Shown here: positions 1 to 7,762 of the stretch, piece by piece | How positions within the stretch are numbered: position 1 is the first letter of the stretch | Layout of the letters: each line of letters opens with the position of its first letter | Assembly (NCBI RefSeq): GCF_019679435.2 | Contig: NZ_CP139781.1 | Location: 5,638,001-5,702,000, forward strand | DNA from: Actomonas aquatica | GTDB lineage: Bacteria > Verrucomicrobiota > Verrucomicrobiia > Opitutales > Opitutaceae | Direction: 5' to 3' | DNA: 64,000 nucleotides | Made by a program: the position numbers and the translations under genes | The notes under the pieces: generated by a model | What the model was told of the DNA's origin: nothing | The model's database searches: none | The model's input: only the letters and a program-made list of their open reading frames with translations

Positions 1-83
1 CCGAAGAGCAGGATCACAATCCCGAGAATGATGAGCATTTCGGGGCCGCCGAGAGGCATGGCGAGCATGGTGGAGTCGTTCAT
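1..83 (-). CDS. tatA: Sec-independent translocase TatA/TatE, N-terminal fragment
   Basis: Only the first 27 or so codons are in the window; the gene continues beyond position 1. The translation is a short polar start followed by PEMLIILGIVILLFG. This is the typical TatA pattern: a short N-tail, one hydrophobic helix and the conserved FG at the helix-amphipathic hinge. TatA forms the pore-like oligomer of the twin-arginine pathway in the inner membrane. It lies 59 bases downstream of rpoD on the same strand with no hairpin between, so it may be read from the dnaG-rpoD transcript. The start is ATG at 83-81 with no Shine-Dalgarno. TatA versus TatB/E cannot be separated from this fragment alone. 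Confidence 0.8.
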   Translation of the reverse strand, partial: MNDSTMLAMPLGGPEMLIILGIVILLF

Positions 84-142
84 GGTGGGAAGGAGTTAAC
101 GCCGCAGGGGAGGCCGTAGCAAGGGAGGAAGGAGGACCGCGC

Positions 143-1939
143 TCAGTTCGGGCGACCGAGGTTTTGCACGGTGCCCGGCTTGACGGCCAACTTCATGAGG
201 TTCTGCGCGTTGTCGAGCTGCTCGGCATCGAAGAAACCGTGGAGCTGACGGATGCGGGTCGGGTGACGCATCTTGCGCAGGGCCTTGGCTTCGATCTGGC
301 GGATACGTTCGCGGGTGACCTTAAACTGTTTGCCGACTTCCTCGAGGGTGCGGCTGTAGCCGTCGACGAGGCCGAAGCGGAGCGAAAGCACGCGGCGCTC
401 GCGCTCCGTGAGGGAGTCGAGCACGTCGATGATCTTTTCGCGCAGCAGCGAGTAGGCGGTCATGTCGTAGGGATTCTCTGCGGACTTATCCTCGATGAAG
501 TCACCGAAGGAGGTGTCGTCGCCGTCACCGACGGGGGACTGCAGGGAGATGGGCTGCTGGGCCATCTTCATGATCTGCTGCACGCGCTCGACCGGGAGGT
601 TCATCTCGTCGGCGACCTCTTCCGGAGTGGGCTCATGACCGTATTCCTGGAGGAGTTGCTTCTGCACCTGCATGACCTTGTTGAGGGTCTCGATCATGTG
701 CACCGGAATGCGGATGGTGCGGGCCTGATCGGCGATGGAGCGGGTGATGGCCTGACGAATCCACCACGTGGCGTAGGTCGAGAACTTGTAGCCGCGGCGA
801 TACTCGAATTTTTCCACGGCCTTCATGAGGCCCATGTTGCCCTCCTGAATGAGGTCGAGGAAGGAGAGGCCGCGGTTGGTGTATTTCTTGGCGATGGAGA
901 TCACCAAACGCAGATTGGCTTCCACCATCTCGGTCTTGGCCTGATGGGCCTCACGGACGTGGACGAAGGTCTGTTCGACAATCTCGAGGAAACGTTCCGG
1001 CTCGAGGCGCAGCTCGTTTTCGAGTTCCGCGAGGCGCTCTTTAACCTTCTTCGGGTCGATGGCGGCGTCGCGCTTGGTTTTCGGCTTTTTGGCGCGCTCG
1101 AGTTTGTTGAGCAGCTGCTCGATCTCCGAGATCACGGGGCGCTTATTCTCCAGCCACTCCTCGTAAACCTTCAGCTTGAAGAAGAATTTCGGGAAGTTGT
1201 TCCGCAGGGTGGTCTCGCGCTTCTTGTGCTTGGTGCCGATCTTCTTGCGATCGGCTTCGTTCTTGGCGCCCTGGAGTTCTTCCCAGGACTGGCCGACCAT
1301 GGTTTCGCTGCGCTGGGTCGTCTCAACCAGCTTGGGCAGGGCCTTGAAATAGGCGTCGCGGCTCTCGATCTTTTTGTCGATGACGATGCGATCGAAGCGT
1401 TCCTCGCGGGTGAGGAGCTTTTCGCCGAGGTCGCCGATGTAACCGCCCACGATCGCGGCCTGGAAGAGGGCGCTCTGGGCGTTGAGTTCGGCGGTTTCAA
1501 TGCGCTTGGAAATCTCGACTTCCTGCTCGCGGGTCAGCAGCGGGACCTGGCCCATCTGCTTGAGATACATACGCACCGGGTCATCGAGGATGTCGTTTTG
1601 GGAGGTGCGGGTGGCTTCCTCCTCGGCCTCCTCCATGCGCTGCTTGTAGTCCTCAACCTGATCCGGCTCGAGGATCTCGATCTCCAAGTTTTGGAGAATG
1701 GAAATAATGTTATCAAATTCGTCTTGGTTCTCGACGGACTCGGGCAGCGCCTCGTTGATGTCGTCCCAAGTGAGGTAACCCTGCTCCTTGGAAAGGCGGA
1801 TGAGCAGGCGGATGCGCTCGTTGACCCCGCTGGAGGCGGCGTCGACGGCAGCAGACGAGTTGCCCTTCGTTGCGTCGATGGCCTTTTCGACGGCTTCGGA
1901 TTGGGCGGAGGAGGAGGCTGACTTTGCTTTGCGCGGCAT
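143..1939 (-). CDS. rpoD: RNA polymerase primary sigma factor (sigma-70)
   Basis: The 598-residue product is the housekeeping sigma factor that directs core RNA polymerase to vegetative promoters. Domains in order are region 1.1 (about residues 40-100), region 1.2 starting at [12 protein letters not shown] (about 118), a charged non-conserved stretch, region 2 with [12 protein letters not shown] and the melting motif [10 protein letters not shown], region 3, and region 4 ending in [18 protein letters not shown]. Length is within the usual range for RpoD. It follows dnaG with a 15-base gap, matching the classic macromolecular synthesis operon without rpsU. The start is ATG preceded by an A/T-rich stretch with no Shine-Dalgarno. 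Confidence 0.97.
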   Translation of the reverse strand: MPRKAKSASSSAQSEAVEKAIDATKGNSSAAVDAASSGVNERIRLLIRLSKEQGYLTWDDINEALPESVENQDEFDNIISILQNLEIEILEPDQVEDYKQRMEEAEEEATRTSQNDILDDPVRMYLKQMGQVPLLTREQEVEISKRIETAELNAQSALFQAAIVGGYIGDLGEKLLTREERFDRIVIDKKIESRDAYFKALPKLVETTQRSETMVGQSWEELQGAKNEADRKKIGTKHKKRETTLRNNFPKFFFKLKVYEEWLENKRPVISEIEQLLNKLERAKKPKTKRDAAIDPKKVKERLAELENELRLEPERFLEIVEQTFVHVREAHQAKTEMVEANLRLVISIAKKYTNRGLSFLDLIQEGNMGLMKAVEKFEYRRGYKFSTYATWWIRQAITRSIADQARTIRIPVHMIETLNKVMQVQKQLLQEYGHEPTPEEVADEMNLPVERVQQIMKMAQQPISLQSPVGDGDDTSFGDFIEDKSAENPYDMTAYSLLREKIIDVLDSLTERERRVLSLRFGLVDGYSRTLEEVGKQFKVTRERIRQIEAKALRKMRHPTRIRQLHGFFDAEQLDNAQNLMKLAVKPGTVQNLGRPN

Positions 1940-1954
1940 GGATTGAAAATGAAA

Positions 1955-3817
1955 CTAGACAGCCGGCGCCAACCGGATGGGCTGACGAAGCTGTCCTTGG
2001 AGCTCTCGACGTTCTTTCAGCAGAGAAAATGCGTCAGGCTGAATTTCCGTAGCGGGTTTCGACAAAGCAAGTTCTATTTGGCGTAGGCGCAACCGCAGGG
2101 CGCGTTCTCTGAGCTTTTGCAGGCCTTCTTCGGCCGCCTTGAACGGTTCGTCGATTTGCGGAGAGTCGAAAAGCAGGGAGGCGATGAGGGCTTTTTCGGC
2201 CTCACTTTCCAGAATATCGCTGTCGGCCAGGTTTTGGGCGCCAGGCCAAGCATCGTGCTCAAACTCGGCCAAGACACGGTTGAGCAGCGCGCCGGCGGGG
2301 TGGTTGGCGTCGACCCACTCCGGAGGGAGGGCGTGGCTTAAGGGGGGGCCGACCTGCTCAAAGTGTAAGCAGAGGAGAAGGAGGTGGTGCTCGGGAGAGA
2401 TGGTCTGCGGGCCGGATGGTCGTGGCTCGGGTGGCGGCTCTTCGCGGGCGGGGCTGGAGTAGCGGGTGCCGCGTTGGCGGAAGCGCTCAAAGTCTCGGGT
2501 CAGTGCCACCGATGAGAGGCCGAGGTGGCGGGAGGCTTCCTGGATGAACTCGTCGCGGGCAACTTCCGACTCGGCGGCGAAGATGATCTCGGCCAACGGA
2601 TTCACGACGGCCGCTTTGCGCTCGGCGTTGGCTTGGGAACCTTCGGGGAGCAGTGCGCGGGCGGCGAAGGCCATGGCCGATTCGGCGTCGGCGCGCACCG
2701 CGTCGTAGCCGGCGAGGCCGCGTTCAAGGAAGAGCAGGTCCGGATCGAGTTTTTCGGCGCCTTTAAGGGTGAGGAAGCGCACCTCCAGGCCGGCTTTGAG
2801 GGCCATGGGCAGGAAACGCAGGGCGGCTTTTTGGCCGGCCCCGTCGCTGTCGAAGAAGCATTCGACCTGATTGTGGTAGCGGCGCAGCAAGGCGAGCTGG
2901 GTGTCGGTGATGGCGGTGCCTTGCGGGGCGATGGCGGTTTTGAGGCCCACGCTCCAGCAGCGGAGGGCGTCGAGTTGCCCCTCCACCATAACGAAGGGAT
3001 GCTCCTCCTTGGCGTGCGTGCGGGCGCGATCGAGATTAAAGAGCAGGTTGCCCTTGGTGAAGATGGGGGTCTCGGGGGAATTGACGTATTTGGCGTCCTT
3101 GGCCGGATCGTTTTCCGGCGTGAGCTCGGTCTGGCGGGCGGTGAAGGCCACCACGCGGCCTTGATGGTCGCGGATCGGGATCATCAATCGGCCGCGGAAG
3201 CGGGGGCGCAGCGAACGTAAGGTCACCGCGGCGTCGTCGTAGATGAAGAAGAGCCCACACTGGCGGAGCGCGGCCTCGGAAAAACCGCGTTTAAGGAGGA
3301 GGGCGCCCAAGTCGCTGCCGTGGGCATCGGCGGCGCCGATTTTAAAATCCTCGGCTAGCTCATTGGAGAAACGGCGTTGTTTGGCCCAATAATCCCGCAT
3401 CCAATTGCCCGTGTCGTTTTTGGCGCGGAAGGCTTCGTGGTAGTGTTGGGCGGCGATGTCGTGCAGCTCGAAAAGCTCTTGGCGCAGGGAACGTTCCTCC
3501 CGGCTGGGGCCGGCGCCCTCCTCGTATTCGATGGGGATGTTGAAGCGCTGGCCGAGGGCTTCGACGGCTTCGATGAAGTTCAGGCCCTCCGTCTCGCGCA
3601 CAAAGGTGATCAAGTCGCCGGATTTGCCGCAGCCGAAGCACTTGTAGACGCCCATGTCGGCGTTCACGTGAAACGACGGCGACTTCTCTTGGTGGAAGGG
3701 GCAGAGGCCTTTGAAGCGGGAGCCGGCTTTCTTCAGCGTGACGCTGCGCGAGATGACATCGACGATGTTCACCCGCGCGCGGAGATCGCGGACGCAAGAC
3801 GGTTTAACAAGAGGCAT
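1955..3817 (-). CDS. dnaG: DNA primase
   Basis: The 620-residue protein makes RNA primers at the replication fork. The N-terminal zinc ribbon is complete (C39, H42, C60, C63 in CPFH and CFGCG). The catalytic core follows, and the TOPRIM segment shows the metal-binding EGQLD and FDSDGAG motifs. The last 150 or so residues should be the DnaB-binding helical domain but are only weakly recognisable by eye. It is the first gene of the dnaG-rpoD pair. A TTGACA box 56-61 bases upstream of the ATG could be its promoter. Confidence 0.97.
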   Translation of the reverse strand: MPLVKPSCVRDLRARVNIVDVISRSVTLKKAGSRFKGLCPFHQEKSPSFHVNADMGVYKCFGCGKSGDLITFVRETEGLNFIEAVEALGQRFNIPIEYEEGAGPSREERSLRQELFELHDIAAQHYHEAFRAKNDTGNWMRDYWAKQRRFSNELAEDFKIGAADAHGSDLGALLLKRGFSEAALRQCGLFFIYDDAAVTLRSLRPRFRGRLMIPIRDHQGRVVAFTARQTELTPENDPAKDAKYVNSPETPIFTKGNLLFNLDRARTHAKEEHPFVMVEGQLDALRCWSVGLKTAIAPQGTAITDTQLALLRRYHNQVECFFDSDGAGQKAALRFLPMALKAGLEVRFLTLKGAEKLDPDLLFLERGLAGYDAVRADAESAMAFAARALLPEGSQANAERKAAVVNPLAEIIFAAESEVARDEFIQEASRHLGLSSVALTRDFERFRQRGTRYSSPAREEPPPEPRPSGPQTISPEHHLLLLCLHFEQVGPPLSHALPPEWVDANHPAGALLNRVLAEFEHDAWPGAQNLADSDILESEAEKALIASLLFDSPQIDEPFKAAEEGLQKLRERALRLRLRQIELALSKPATEIQPDAFSLLKERRELQGQLRQPIRLAPAV

Positions 3818-3849
3818 GGTGGCAGGGCCGGCGCGGGCACCGGGGCAGG

Positions 3850-3878
3850 GACATTTGATTCGGCGTTTGCGCTGTCAA
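3850..3878 (-). promoter_or_regulatory. Possible sigma-70 promoter of dnaG-rpoD
   Basis: On the minus strand TTGACA (3878-3873) is followed after 16-17 bases by AAATGT/AATGTC, a weak -10 match, about 33 bases before the dnaG ATG. The -35 is a perfect consensus but the -10 is poor, so this is a candidate only. Confidence 0.4.
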
Positions 3879-3937
3879 GGTGCTGTGCCTTCTTTAAACG
3901 GAAACAACCTTCCCGCTTTCGCGTCTATCTAAGCTCC

Positions 3938-4981
3938 ATGCGTCGCTTCGCTGCCTTTGCTCTCTTCTCCGTCCTCCTTTCACCTGCCTCAGTTCTGAAG
4001 GCGCAGGATGCCGCGGCACCGGCGGCACCGCAGCTGCCGGGCACAGTCTGGGAGGCCAAGTTGAATGGTTTCACACTGGCGGATTACAAACCCGAGGTGG
4101 AGGCCCTGTTGCAGCAATTCGAAGAGGCGGTGGGTCATCGGTTAGTCCCGGGTGAGAAAGCCAAGGTGGGACTGAAAGTTTACACCGACTCCGGGCCAGG
4201 GTTGGCCACGCCGGTGCCGCTGGTGCAGGCGGTCATCGCGGCGCTGCGGGAACGGGGCTACGAACGGGAAAATATCTTTCTGGTCGGGATGAATCCGCTG
4301 CGCCTGCGATTCACCGGCTACCTGCCTTCGCTGATCACGGGGGAGTCTCCTTTCGCCGGCCACCCGATCTACGTGCTCGAGTCGGGTAGCTTCTATGATC
4401 CGCAGTGGTTCTACGACAGCCCGCTGCCGACCCGTTTTAATCCGGTGTTTTTGGCCGACAAGGGCGAGGACGCCCACCAGGCCCGACTCGAAGCCAACCG
4501 TCGCAGCTTCCTTGCCACGCCGCTGTTTTTGGATGCCGACTTCTGGATCAACCTGCCGGTTTACACCGATCATCCGACGATCGGCATCAATGGTGCGCTG
4601 GTGAATGCGACGCTGTGGAACGCCTCCAACACGGCCCGATTCTTCAGCAATCCGAACAATGCCCCGGCGGCCGTGGCCGAGATGAGCGCGATCCCGGAAC
4701 TGCGGCAGACGTGGCTGTTCACGATTGCCAGCCTGCAGCACTACCAGTTCGTGGGTGGTCCGGCCTTCAACTCGCTCTACACCGTTTCCGATCGTGAGGT
4801 TTGGCTCAGTGCGGACCCAGTTGCGTTGGACACGCTCATGTTGGATCGGATCAACCAACACCGTCGTCAGGCCGGTTTCCCGATCGTTTCGGAGGAGATC
4901 CGCACCCTGGAGTTTGCAGAGGTGCTGTCGGTGGGGAGTTCGTCAAATTTGCCTCAAAGAATCGTGCCGGTTGATGGTTAG
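3938..4981 (+). CDS. Secreted DUF362-like protein
   Basis: The 347-residue product begins with a signal peptide (MRRF, a hydrophobic run, then cleavage near SVLKAQ), so it is exported. The body has segments resembling DUF362: VGLKVYTDSGPG with a following helix for a substrate loop, DFWINLPVYTDHPTIGINGALVN, and a late SADPVALDTLMLDRIN. DUF362 proteins are of poorly known function and often sit beside ferredoxin domains; no CxxC cluster motif is visible here. The open frame continues upstream into the dnaG promoter, but ATG 3938 is chosen because it gives a proper signal peptide. It is divergent from dnaG. Family assignment is by eye and moderate. Confidence 0.6.
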   Translation: MRRFAAFALFSVLLSPASVLKAQDAAAPAAPQLPGTVWEAKLNGFTLADYKPEVEALLQQFEEAVGHRLVPGEKAKVGLKVYTDSGPGLATPVPLVQAVIAALRERGYERENIFLVGMNPLRLRFTGYLPSLITGESPFAGHPIYVLESGSFYDPQWFYDSPLPTRFNPVFLADKGEDAHQARLEANRRSFLATPLFLDADFWINLPVYTDHPTIGINGALVNATLWNASNTARFFSNPNNAPAAVAEMSAIPELRQTWLFTIASLQHYQFVGGPAFNSLYTVSDREVWLSADPVALDTLMLDRINQHRRQAGFPIVSEEIRTLEFAEVLSVGSSSNLPQRIVPVDG

Positions 4982-5044
4982 ACAAGTCGGGGGCGAATTT
5001 CCCCTTGTCACCTTCCGGCGCCTGCGCCCTGTATTTGGTTAAGC

Positions 5045-5422
5045 ATGACTTCTGCCGCTTATCTTCCGCTACTGGTCCAAGTGATCCTCGCCGTGGTGAT
5101 TGGTATCGCGATTCTGTTCGCGAACCACGTGGCGGCGCAGCGGGTGCGCAGTAAGAGCCCGATCAAGGACACCCCCTACGAGTGTGGGGTGAAGGGCGAA
5201 GGGATCGTGCACACGCGCTTCTCGGTTAAGTTTTATGTGACTGCGATGCTCTTCCTGCTTTTCGACATCGAGGTGGTTTTTCTCATTCCGTGGACGTTCG
5301 TCTATCGCGACTTCCTGGCCAACAACGTCGCCATCCTGTCTCCGATGATGTTCTTCCTGTTCGTGCTGGTGCTCGGCCTCTTCTACGAGGTCAAGAAGGG
5401 CGCTCTGGAATGGGAGAAGTGA
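5045..5422 (+). CDS. nuoA: NADH-quinone oxidoreductase subunit A
   Basis: The 125-residue membrane protein is the small NuoA/ND3 subunit of respiratory complex I. Three hydrophobic segments are clear (about residues 8-28, 60-82 and 92-113). The diagnostic loop SPIKDTPYECGVKGEG carries the conserved cysteine of the ND3 loop, followed by FSVKFYVTAMLFLLFDIEVVFL. No nuoB or other complex I gene follows; the next gene, 26 bases on, is a c-di-AMP synthase. The remaining nuo genes must lie elsewhere. The start is ATG with no Shine-Dalgarno. Confidence 0.95.
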   Translation: MTSAAYLPLLVQVILAVVIGIAILFANHVAAQRVRSKSPIKDTPYECGVKGEGIVHTRFSVKFYVTAMLFLLFDIEVVFLIPWTFVYRDFLANNVAILSPMMFFLFVLVLGLFYEVKKGALEWEK

Positions 5423-5448
5423 TCTGCGCATAGGAGGGAGCTTGGTGC

Positions 5449-6804
5449 ATGCGGCTGGAAAAACTCATCGCTCGAAGCCGAATCCTCGAACTGCAGAGCA
5501 CCGACATGCGCGGTGCGTTGGCGGAGATGCTGGCGGTTTGCGCGCAGCGCTTTGAGGACCTGAAGACCGAACCGCTCCTGCGCGGCCTGATGGCGCGGGA
5601 AGCCACCATGACCACCTACTTGGGGCATGGCGTGTCGTTGCCGCACGTTCGGGCGCGCTTGGGCCGTCGCTACATTCTCGCCATCGGGCGCAGCAAGGAC
5701 GGGGTGCTGAATGATGGCTCCGAGGAAGAACGCTCGAAGCTCGTGCTCATGCTCCTCGCCGATGAAAAGTCGCGAGACTATCTGCAGGTTCTGGCGGCCA
5801 TCGCCCGCCTGGTGAAGGATCCGGAGCTGGTCGCATCCCTGATTTCTGCGGAAACGGGTGAACAGCTCTATGAGCGCCTCATGGCCGGTCTCGGTGGCAT
5901 GCAGGTGCGGCGTCTGCCCAAGAAGCAGAACCGCATGAACCGCCTGATGATGCGGGAGGCGGAACGCGTGGCCAAAGGCGCGGATTGCGACGCGATCCTG
6001 GTCATGGGCGATACCTTTGTTGGTGGCATCGATGCCTCGATGTGGACGGCCAAAATCAAATCCATCCTGGTCACCAGCACGGGGTCCGATGGAAACAGTG
6101 TTTTCGATTCTTTCGCCGAGGTCGTGCAGGTGCGGTCGTTTTCGCCGCAACGCTTGGCGCAGGTGCGCAGTGCGATTCTGGTGTCCCTGACCCGCGGCAT
6201 CGTCACTTTCACCGACCGGCTGTGCTGCATCGGTGGGGTGCAGGGCAGTAACCAATTTGATACGGTGGGTGTCGTGGAGGTTGAACGGGAATTCCAGACT
6301 CTCCTGACCGGCCAAAACGACCTTTTGCCCGACGACGTGAAACCCGAAGTCTTCGAGCGGGTCATCGCGGTCGCTTCGGAACTCGGCATCGAAGGTCGCG
6401 AAGGCAAACCCGTGGGCTGTCTCTTTGTGGTGGGCGGCACGAGTCAGGTGGAAAAATTCATCAAGCCCCTCGTGCTCAATCCGTTCTACGGCTACAAGGA
6501 CGAGGACCGAAACATCCTCAATCCCTTCATGGATGAGACGGTGAAGGAGTTCTCCACCATCGATGGCGCCTTCGTGATTCGCGGGGATGGCACAGTGGTT
6601 TCGGCCGGCAGTCTGATTCAAGCCACCGACCGTGAGCACTTGCTGCCCAGTGGTTTGGGGAGTCGGCATGCGGCGGCAGCAGCGATTTCTCTGGCGACGC
6701 AGTGTATTGCGGTGGTGGTCTCGGCCAGCACGGGCCAAGTGACGCTCTTCCGTCGTGGTGTGATGCTGCCGCTGACCGAGAAGAAGGTCGTGCACGACAG
6801 CTGA
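5449..6804 (+). CDS. PTS EIIA-like / pyruvate-kinase-C-like / diadenylate cyclase (DAC) fusion, probable c-di-AMP synthase
   Basis: The 451-residue product appears to join three parts. Residues 1-145 resemble a PTS EIIA type-2 domain, with EATMTTYLGHGVSLPHVRARL containing a phosphorylatable-type His at 66. Residues 170-300 look like the pyruvate-kinase C-terminal fold seen in DacZ-type cyclases. The C-terminal part is a DisA_N/DAC domain with DGA at 372-374 and GLGSRH at 402-407. DAC enzymes condense two ATP into the second messenger c-di-AMP. The third position of the usual RHR motif is Ala here. Unusually for this window it has a strong AGGAGG ten bases before the ATG. No membrane helix is seen, so it should be cytosolic. 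Confidence 0.82.
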   Translation: MRLEKLIARSRILELQSTDMRGALAEMLAVCAQRFEDLKTEPLLRGLMAREATMTTYLGHGVSLPHVRARLGRRYILAIGRSKDGVLNDGSEEERSKLVLMLLADEKSRDYLQVLAAIARLVKDPELVASLISAETGEQLYERLMAGLGGMQVRRLPKKQNRMNRLMMREAERVAKGADCDAILVMGDTFVGGIDASMWTAKIKSILVTSTGSDGNSVFDSFAEVVQVRSFSPQRLAQVRSAILVSLTRGIVTFTDRLCCIGGVQGSNQFDTVGVVEVEREFQTLLTGQNDLLPDDVKPEVFERVIAVASELGIEGREGKPVGCLFVVGGTSQVEKFIKPLVLNPFYGYKDEDRNILNPFMDETVKEFSTIDGAFVIRGDGTVVSAGSLIQATDREHLLPSGLGSRHAAAAAISLATQCIAVVVSASTGQVTLFRRGVMLPLTEKKVVHDS

Positions 6805-6877
6805 TCGCGACGTGAAGTTTGGTCTTGCGGTAGGGCAGGCCAAACCGTTGTTCTGACCGTTCACTCAATTTTCAGCC

Positions 6878-7042
6878 ATGCAAGAACAAGTCATCATCGA
6901 ATGCACCGAGGCCCGCAAGGAGGGTAAATACGCCTCTAAATACCTCACGACGCGTAACAAAAAGACCGTCACTGAGCGCATCGAGAAAAAGAAGTATAAT
7001 CCTTCGCTGCGTCGCCACACGGTTCATCGCGAAATCAAATAA
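6878..7042 (+). CDS. rpmG: 50S ribosomal protein L33
   Basis: The 54-residue basic protein starts [18 protein letters not shown] and ends [12 protein letters not shown], with the central YLTTRNKKT motif and the KKYNP segment of L33. The paired CxxC zinc motifs of the zinc-binding form are absent, so this is the C-minus type that does not need zinc. It is monocistronic, 73 bases after the DAC gene, and ends in a very strong intrinsic terminator. The start is ATG 6878 without a Shine-Dalgarno. Confidence 0.95.
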   Translation: MQEQVIIECTEARKEGKYASKYLTTRNKKTVTERIEKKKYNPSLRRHTVHREIK

Positions 7043-7068
7043 GCGCGGTTACGCTGCCAAAAACTTTC

Positions 7069-7103
7069 GACCGGAGTCCTTTCGAGGGCTCCGGTCTTTT
7101 TTT
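7069..7103 (+). terminator. Intrinsic terminator of rpmG
   Basis: A 12-bp stem (GACCGGAGTCCT paired with AGGGCTCCGGTC, one G-T pair) is closed by a TTCG tetraloop and followed by seven T residues. Confidence 0.95.
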
Positions 7104-7162
7104 GCGCCGATTATTTTCAAGCGCTCCCTCCCGCCGAGGGCTCGGTGAAAAAGCCGACGGGG

Positions 7163-7417
7163 TCAGATGCCGCAGTCGGGCGAATCGGCCGCGGGATCTT
7201 TGCGGGGGCGGCGACTCTTGCGCCAGCCTTCGCGGTGTTTGCGAATCCAGTCCAAGAGCGCCCGTTCGAAACCGATGTCATAGCCGAGGCGTTCGGATTC
7301 GAGCCACTTGTGCCGGAGGATTTCTTCCCGTTCGGCCAGAAACTCTTGGTAAAGGGACGAGCGCTTCACGAAGTCCCGGCACTCCGGAGTTTCTGAAGTC
7401 TTTGAGCGTTGCGACAT
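7163..7417 (-). CDS. Conserved small basic protein (unknown function)
   Basis: The product is 84 residues from ATG 7417, or 87 from an in-frame GTG at 7426. It is highly charged, with a central helix-rich segment ILRHKWLESERLGYDIGFERALLDWIRKHR. That segment resembles the C-terminal piece of DUF4032-type proteins (pattern HKW-x-SE-x-G-x-DIG). No catalytic motif, signal peptide or membrane segment is seen. It faces the rpmG terminator and lies downstream of a 250-base stretch without a gene. The tail carries extra Arg/Pro residues. The conserved-looking central motif supports a real gene. Confidence 0.55.
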   Translation of the reverse strand: MSQRSKTSETPECRDFVKRSSLYQEFLAEREEILRHKWLESERLGYDIGFERALLDWIRKHREGWRKSRRPRKDPAADSPDCGI

Positions 7418-7665
7418 GGATACCACAGCAGTCGTTCTAAGCTAAGTTTGGCCGGCGAGCGGGCTGCCGAGGTTGATCGAGGCCGCTCGTTTGAACCCCA
7501 AGGTAGGGGAGGCGGAAGTCCGGTGGGGTATCATCGTGATCGCTCCGGGAGGGAGAGCGCCACGAAAAGGACAGCGCGAAAAACGAAATGCAGCAGGTTC
7601 GATCAACGTCGGGGTCTCGAAAAGGAGACGGAAGCGACGCGAGCCGTGTTTGATAAGTCGGGCGA

Positions 7666-7693
7666 TGCTTAGGCGGCCGATGGGAGCTGTCAA
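7666..7693 (-). promoter_or_regulatory. Promoter-like sequence upstream of the small basic protein
   Basis: A TTGACA -35 and a TAAGCA -10 are separated by 16 bases on the minus strand, just downstream of the mrp terminator-like hairpin. The -10 is a partial match. Confidence 0.4.
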
Positions 7694-7704
7694 CGCCGGT
7701 CGCA

Positions 7705-7735
7705 GGGCACTCGGTGATTGTGGACCGAAGTGCCC
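7705..7735 (-). terminator. Terminator-like hairpin after mrp
   Basis: GGGCACTCGGT pairs with ACCGAAGTGCCC (11 bp, one bulged A on the plus strand) 28 bases after the mrp stop codon. No T-run follows, so intrinsic activity is uncertain. Confidence 0.5.
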
Positions 7736-7762
7736 GGTTGCTGCAGGCGGATTGCGGTCGGC

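Larger units (their letters stand above)
7427..7762. other. Gene-poor stretch between small basic protein and mrp
   Basis: I see no convincing coding region. It contains the mrp 3' hairpin (7705-7735) and a minus-strand promoter-like pair TTGACA (7693-7688) and TAAGCA (7671-7666) with a 16-base spacer. That places an RNA start about 240 bases upstream of the small protein. The interval may be a long leader or a small RNA; no known RNA family was recognised. Confidence 0.4.

Noticed and set aside
164..1921. Long open frame (585 codons) on the plus strand opposite rpoD
   Set aside because: It mirrors the rpoD codon pattern in a GC-rich gene, has no family features and would overlap an essential gene completely.
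7590..7615. GGTTCGATC sequence resembling a tRNA T-loop
   Set aside because: Flanking bases do not form a T-stem and no acceptor or anticodon arm can be folded around it.
7442..7693. 83-codon minus-strand frame in the gap before mrp
   Set aside because: It would begin with the TTG of the promoter-like TTGACA itself, has no family features and poor composition.
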